From the NCBI RefSeq assembly GCF_009870125.1, contig NC_046680.1:19425501-19489500 (forward strand): DNA of 64,000 bases. The letters are read 5' to 3'. The notes under the pieces were generated by a model. That model saw only the letters and a program-made list of their open reading frames with translations. It was not told the DNA's origin and did not search any database. Below are positions 58,801 through 64,000 of the stretch, piece by piece. This DNA comes from Drosophila pseudoobscura. Its lineage: Eukaryota; Arthropoda; Insecta; Diptera; Drosophilidae. Every line of letters starts with the position of its first letter. Position 1 is the first letter of the stretch. The position numbers were made by a program, and so were the translations under genes.

Positions 58801-59715
58801 TTTTTTTATTTTTTGTATTATTAACGATACTTGGCGAACACCACCAGCAATAACAGCAACACCCATAGCAGCAAAAGCAACAGCAAACAACAACACAAAT
58901 ATGTGTACGTGTGTATGCACGAGTATATGTAGTGTGGATGAAAAGGCTCATAAAATTCACAATGTCTGGCCGCGGGGCTTTTACTTAATGATGCCATTTT
59001 TGCCGCCGCGGCCTGAAATTCGCGTTAAATTTTTAACGCACGACCGAACTGCAGCAGCAGCGGGGCAGAGGCCCCATATCAAGCTTCAATTCATCCATCC
59101 ATCCAGCCACTCGTCCATATGGGCCACAACATTTACATTAACATTTGAATGGTAATCATTTTGCAGCCAGTGCCCCATAACGATATTTATTTGTATAGCT
59201 CTGCCCAAAGCGGAGACAGAGGGAATGCTGTGAGCCCAAGACATCGAAATTGCAGTTCCAGCGATAAGCACGGGTCTGATCAAATCACACATCTCTGGAG
59301 GAATTAAACGATTCAGCGAGGTCAGGTTCGTGGGCGTTCCCTTCGACAAGTATTTGGGATATTCCTTAAAGCGATAACACTCCTTGTAACGAGCTTAATT
59401 CTTACAAGTGATGTGATCCTCTGTTTGGGTATATCTTACAAGTCTTACAAGCCATTCAGAGATGTTGCTCTCCTTTGGGGACTCCTATGGCATTATATTT
59501 CCCCCTCCCTTTGGTGAAAGCTCTCTTGGGAGAGTTTGATGTTTGCAACGGTTTGAAGCATCAATTTTAATTGTGGACACTTATCATCTGGGTGGGTCCG
59601 GGTGATGGAGCCAGGAGTCGATTGCCGACATCCTTTTGTCATTAGCAATGCGTGACACTTGTCATTAACTGCATAATGATTCATTCCTATGCAGTTGGCT
59701 AACTTCTCTGACTCT

Positions 59716-59716
<1 letters not shown>

Positions 59717-59753
<37 letters not shown>

Positions 59754-59799
59754 AGTGATAATTGTGTGAGTGTTCAGTATGTGTGTGTGTGTGTGTGTG
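59717..59799. repeat. (CA)n and (TG)n tracts as an imperfect inverted repeat
   Basis: (CA)17 at 59717-59751 is followed 28 bases later by (TG)10 at 59780-59799. The two are complementary on one strand and could form a hairpin. Confidence 0.8.
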
Positions 59800-60176
59800 C
59801 ATAATTTTAATGATTTACAAACTAGCCCGTTGGCGCTTTTAGCTCGAAAACTGACAGTTGATATCCAAAGACAAGCAGAATGAGGGGAATATAGCGCAAA
59901 AAGAAGATATAGCCGCGAGTTATGAATGGGAGAGTGGACCAGAAGGGGAGGGCAACATACTGAAAGAGTGGGAGAGAGTGAGAGAGCGGGGACCAGTTCT
60001 TTATTTCCAGGTTTCGAAGGGTGGAAGGGGTGAGCCAAAGAGAGATGGCTGCAAGAACGGAAAAGGATTGCTTGAACATGCAACCAAGAATGCCCCAGGC
60101 ACTGCAGAGGCAGAGGCAGCAGCAACAGCAGCAGAGGGACAAAAAATGTGGAAGTTAAAAATAAGTTGGGGGCTTG

Positions 60177-60201
60177 GGCTCGGGCTCGGGCTCGGGCTCG
60201 A
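60177..60201. repeat. (GGGCTC)n hexamer repeat
   Basis: Four consecutive units. Confidence 0.85.
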
Positions 60202-63200
60202 GTGGCTGGCGGCCTTTGCCGTTCGCATATAATGAGGGTCTCGTGGAGGCATGTCCCGCCCCTGCATCTGCGTGGTCCGGTTGTCACCTGGCACCAGCTG
60301 CTGGACACACATTTTGGGGACAAAAACTGTGATTCTGTGGCAAGATCGTAATTATAGGGAAGGCTTTTTGGTGTTGCTTTTAAATTATATCAATCCGGCT
60401 CCAGCTGTGGCAACAGTTGTTGCAATGCACTACCGCCGCCCCTGTCGCCATTTCAGACCCTAATTTGACTCAACACTTGTGCAAACACGTGTCTTCCCTC
60501 CCTCAGTCCATCGCCCCCCGCTCCGTGCAACAAGTTTCTGGCAACAACAAAAGCCAAAAACTAAAAATCAACTGCTATTCACCTGTCCCGTTATACGTTG
60601 TTCCAACCGTAACACAAACACTGATGCAGATACAAAGATACAAACACACACAGCCACAAAGCACACGCTCAAACACTCTCGAACAGAAGTGCTCCACCGT
60701 GGAGCAAAGACGAAATGTGTTTGTGGGGTATAAACAGTTTGTATGTGGGGTCTGTCCAACATGTTGGATGCAGCATGCTGCGAGTCCGTGGTGCCCCAGG
60801 ATGTTATCAGCCGCAACATAAACACAACCGCAACAACAACGACGACGAACAGCACCAGCAACTAAGTATCCATATCCTCTCCTCCTCCCCTCCTTCACTC
60901 TTGTGTTCTCCCTCTCTCGCATTGGTGGTTAGCCCATTTACCAAACCGGGCTTAGCTTGTCGCAAGGTATATCCCATAGAAGGTAGGGCACTGCAGGAGA
61001 ACGGCCTCTGAGTGTGGCTGATTTGCAGACTTGTGCGCAAACCAATGAGTGGGAGGAGGGTGGCTGCACAGGTACTGCCTTACCTACTGCTTAATGCACC
61101 ATGGATCGTCAGACCACGCGAGCGGATACGACGACGACACCGCTGCGCTCCGCTCCGCTCACCTCTCCTCTTCTTTCGCCTTGCCCTGGGGCGTCCGCTT
61201 GTAATTATAATATTTCAACCCAAATGTGACCTGCGGCCATGCGCCAATGATGGATTTCAGCTCTCTGCCGCTGCCGCTGCCGCTGCCTCACCTCTGGCTA
61301 TGCCCCTGCTCCTGCCCCTTGCCCATGCATATAATATAGCAGATATATTGTACATATATATTGTTGCTGCCGAAGACAGAGACGGAGACGGAGACAGAGG
61401 ACCGATACGTACCCTGAGTATCCAGCAGATACCAGATACGGGCACGACGAGAGGTGCGCCGTTGTTCCGGGGTTGCTGTTGCGATTGCCGTTGCCGCTGC
61501 CGTTGCCGCTGCCGCTGCCGCTGCTATTGCTGTTGCTTTTGTTGCTGCTCTGCAATTTGTGGGCCGGGGGCAAAGCGGATTGGCCTGCGGCCAGACATGT
61601 GAATAAAATTACATTCACTATTTTATATGCCATATGTATATAGGAGTGTATTCGCACTCGAACTCGCATGAACGTGGCATTTATCGGTTTATATGTATGT
61701 GTAGATGTGCTTACGTACATTACACGACAGGCAGAAAAATCGTATTTATGTAGGTAGAAATAATTGAATTGGCACATCAGCTAAATCACTTGTATACACA
61801 CATATAATCGTATTGGAGCTGGAGCTGTAGTTGAAGATGGAGATGGAGATGGAGCTGGGGACCAGGGCAATAACAAGATTAGATCACTGAGAAGAAATCG
61901 CCTCTGGCCATCCGGCAATGGAAAAGGGTAAAGCGCAAACCAAGCTGCCACTGACAAACCACAAAACCAGGTCCGAATGGCTAGCACCATTCCCCTCCCC
62001 TCCCCTCCCCACCACTCCTCTCACTCGGTGTGGCTCTCCTCGGCTTAGTATATGGCTTACTTGAACACGACCAGGTGAACATTAATCAAGCCAAACAACC
62101 AAATAACTTATGGCCATGGCTAATAGAGACATTCGACCAGCTGCCTCTGTCTCTGTCTCTGACTCTGCCTTCATTTTGTAGCCAACTTTTCACTTTTGAG
62201 GAAACGAAGAGGTTAAGGCCAGAAATATACTCGTAGTAAATAATTATCGCTTTTGGGCAATTCTGTTTAGCAAATAACCAAAGATACGCAAGTTATCCTG
62301 AATCGTTTATACATTTAGTATGTATGGGCTTTTGGGATATTATTCCTTGAACTTTAAAATTTATGTTCCAATGGGAGTTGAATCTTATTTATATAAATAT
62401 AACTAGCTTACCCCGGCAAGCCATATGCCTCAGTACTGTGAACTATTTCGAAAGATGTCCTTTGAAATGATGAATCTACATCTATATCTGTGTCGATGAG
62501 CAAGCCGCTTAATGGTGGTGTCTGAACTTTTCCTGATGACCCATCTGACTCATGTCTTCATTCATTCCTTCATTCATTCCTCACACCAATCAGCAGATTC
62601 GGATTTTTCATACAAAAACACTAAAATCTATATATTAAAGAAAGTATTTATGTAAACTGTGACCTACAGTTGATCCCATCCTATTCCCCTGAATCCGCTC
62701 CCCGCTGTCGTCTGCTCAGTGAAAACAATTTAATTCACTTACAAAGTCTGTTGAAAGTCTCTTGCGGCAAGTGTTGTGGCATGTTGCATTAAAGTTCAGG
62801 CCATAAGTAGGTGTGCCGCCTGTCTGTGTCTCTCGGCGTCCGTGTGTATATTCTGGTAATTAAATTGACATTAATTAAACTTACGCGACCTGCCACTGCC
62901 GCTGCCACTGCCACTGCCTGCACTGCTTCCTCTGCCACTGCTCAAGTGCCGCTCATTAAGCAATTAAGGGATAATTATCAGCGACGTTGCCTTTTTGCAA
63001 TTTTCATGCGCAAAGTGTTAAAATCACTTAATAGGCGGCGGCCCATAACGCGCCGTGCTGCGTCTGTTGACGCCATATCGTGGCCTGGCTGCTGTTTCTG
63101 CTGCCGTTGTTGTAGTTCTTCCTCTTCTTGCCCCGTGTGGCAAGTGTGTGCGTGACTGTGCGAGTATGTTTGCGTACGCACGCGGCTGTTTGTTTAAGTG

Positions 63201-63565
63201 TAGCGTTAAACGCGGCAACTGACAAGCACAAGTGGCAAGTGGGGCAGCAGGGGCAGCAGGGGCAGAGCACCTGTAAGCAATCCTCCACGCAGTTGCATGT
63301 GCAATGTTGAGCCAAGAACAACAACAACAACAGTAGCCGCAGCAGCAGCAGCAGCAACAACTAATAGGCAGTGTCCATGGCCGTGGAGCATAAGCTTCCA
63401 TTTATGCACTTATAGAGAGACAGGGACATAGCCAATGTGGGAGCGGGAAAAAGAGATGGACACACATGCATGATACTTTGACAGACAACAAGCCAAACAG
63501 CAGTGGCAGTGGCAGTGGCGGTAGCAACCATAACATCCGTGCAACAGCAAGGGCAATGCAGCATT

Positions 63566-63577
63566 CCCCCCCCCCCC
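63566..63577. repeat. Poly-C tract
   Basis: Twelve cytosines in unannotated sequence. Confidence 0.85.
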
Positions 63578-64000
63578 ACCAATTCCAACAGCCAACCGAC
63601 GAATCAGTCAGTCAGTAAAGCAATTTACAGACATCTGTTACACATCTCTCCCCCACACACACACAACACACACTTTCCCTCTCTTTCTCTCCGTGTAATT
63701 TAGACACCTGCAACCCAAAGAGAGAGACAGGCACAGCGAGCGAAAGAGAGAGAGCAAAGAGTGTGCGAAAAGCGTGCAATCTTCACAATTAAACGGAAGC
63801 CATGACCAGTCCACAGACTGGCAGCAGTGACTGTGCGAATTGAGTGGGCATGGGGAGTGGGACAAGTGGCAAGTGACGGATGAGTGGGTTGAATGGGTTT
63901 CTGGCTAAATGTGGGACGTTATAATCATAGATAATGATTCGATTAGGAATTAGGAATTAGAAAAGAAAATGGACATTCATCTGTTACAACGGGAAAAGGG

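Larger units (their letters stand above)
56160..64000. other. Upstream noncoding DNA; no gene supported
   Basis: I scanned all frames and found only repeat-driven ORFs. It contains (CA)n/(TG)n tracts (59717-59799), GGGCTC repeats (60177-60201), poly-C (63566-63577) and possible transposon scraps (58730-58800 and 62390-62660). No tRNA or other RNA gene was recognised. Confidence 0.45.

Noticed and set aside
59493..60323. 276-codon minus-strand ORF
   Set aside because: Runs through CA/TG microsatellites (poly Cys-Val, Thr-His) and GGGCTC repeats; the open frame is a repeat artefact.
61012..61602. 196-codon plus-strand ORF
   Set aside because: Cys/Arg runs come from GCCGCTGCC-type repeats; no family resemblance.
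1..64000. CRISPR arrays, insertion sequences, tRNA and rRNA genes
   Set aside because: None recognised; the tandem repeats present are eukaryotic microsatellites without spacers, and no cloverleaf with a conserved T-loop was found by eye.

Overview
The window is eukaryotic nuclear DNA from a Drosophila-like fly. It has short spliced genes with GT/AG introns, very large introns full of dinucleotide and hexamer microsatellites, housekeeping core-promoter motifs typical of flies, and DINE-1-like transposon scraps. The order MESK2 - Egfr - twz (CG10440) matches what I recall of the D. melanogaster 57E-F region (Muller element C). The proteins are clearly orthologous to melanogaster but noticeably diverged and the noncoding DNA is microsatellite-rich, so an obscura-group species is my guess. 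The species is inference, not proven.

Layout. 1-6260 (+): MESK2, an NDRG-family protein, with its main CDS in five exons and two possible alternative 3' terminal exons. 6295-7864 (-): a two-exon gene for a protein with three tandem Myb/SANT-like (trihelix) domains, convergent with MESK2. 7865-8290: a compact intergenic promoter with motif 1, motif 6 and a partial DRE. 8290-44205 (+): Egfr, with two alternative first coding exons (9144-9270 and 30735-31059), a huge intron and four common exons (38920-43125). Nested inside the Egfr intron on the minus strand are two tandem secreted trypsin-fold serine proteases (21381-22428 and 23009-24112), with a trio of CTCF-like motifs just beyond their 3' end. 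44206-44690: a short convergent intergenic gap that unexpectedly carries a motif 6/motif 1 promoter pair. 44670-46825 (-): twz, the KCTD1/KCTD15-type BTB protein, with a 117-nt intron that is open in frame. 46826-64000: no convincing coding sequence; this is probably the long 5' intron, a distal leader exon (about 55865-56150) and upstream DNA of twz.

Functional links. Egfr is the fly EGF receptor tyrosine kinase. MESK2 was named as a misexpression suppressor of KSR, so the two lie next to each other and touch the same Ras/MAPK pathway. twz encodes a KCTD adaptor linked to AP-2. The nested proteases look functionally unrelated to Egfr. Exon boundaries were assigned by reading splice sites and checking phase; every joined CDS is a multiple of three. 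Gene names rest on recognition of the proteins from memory, without database searches.
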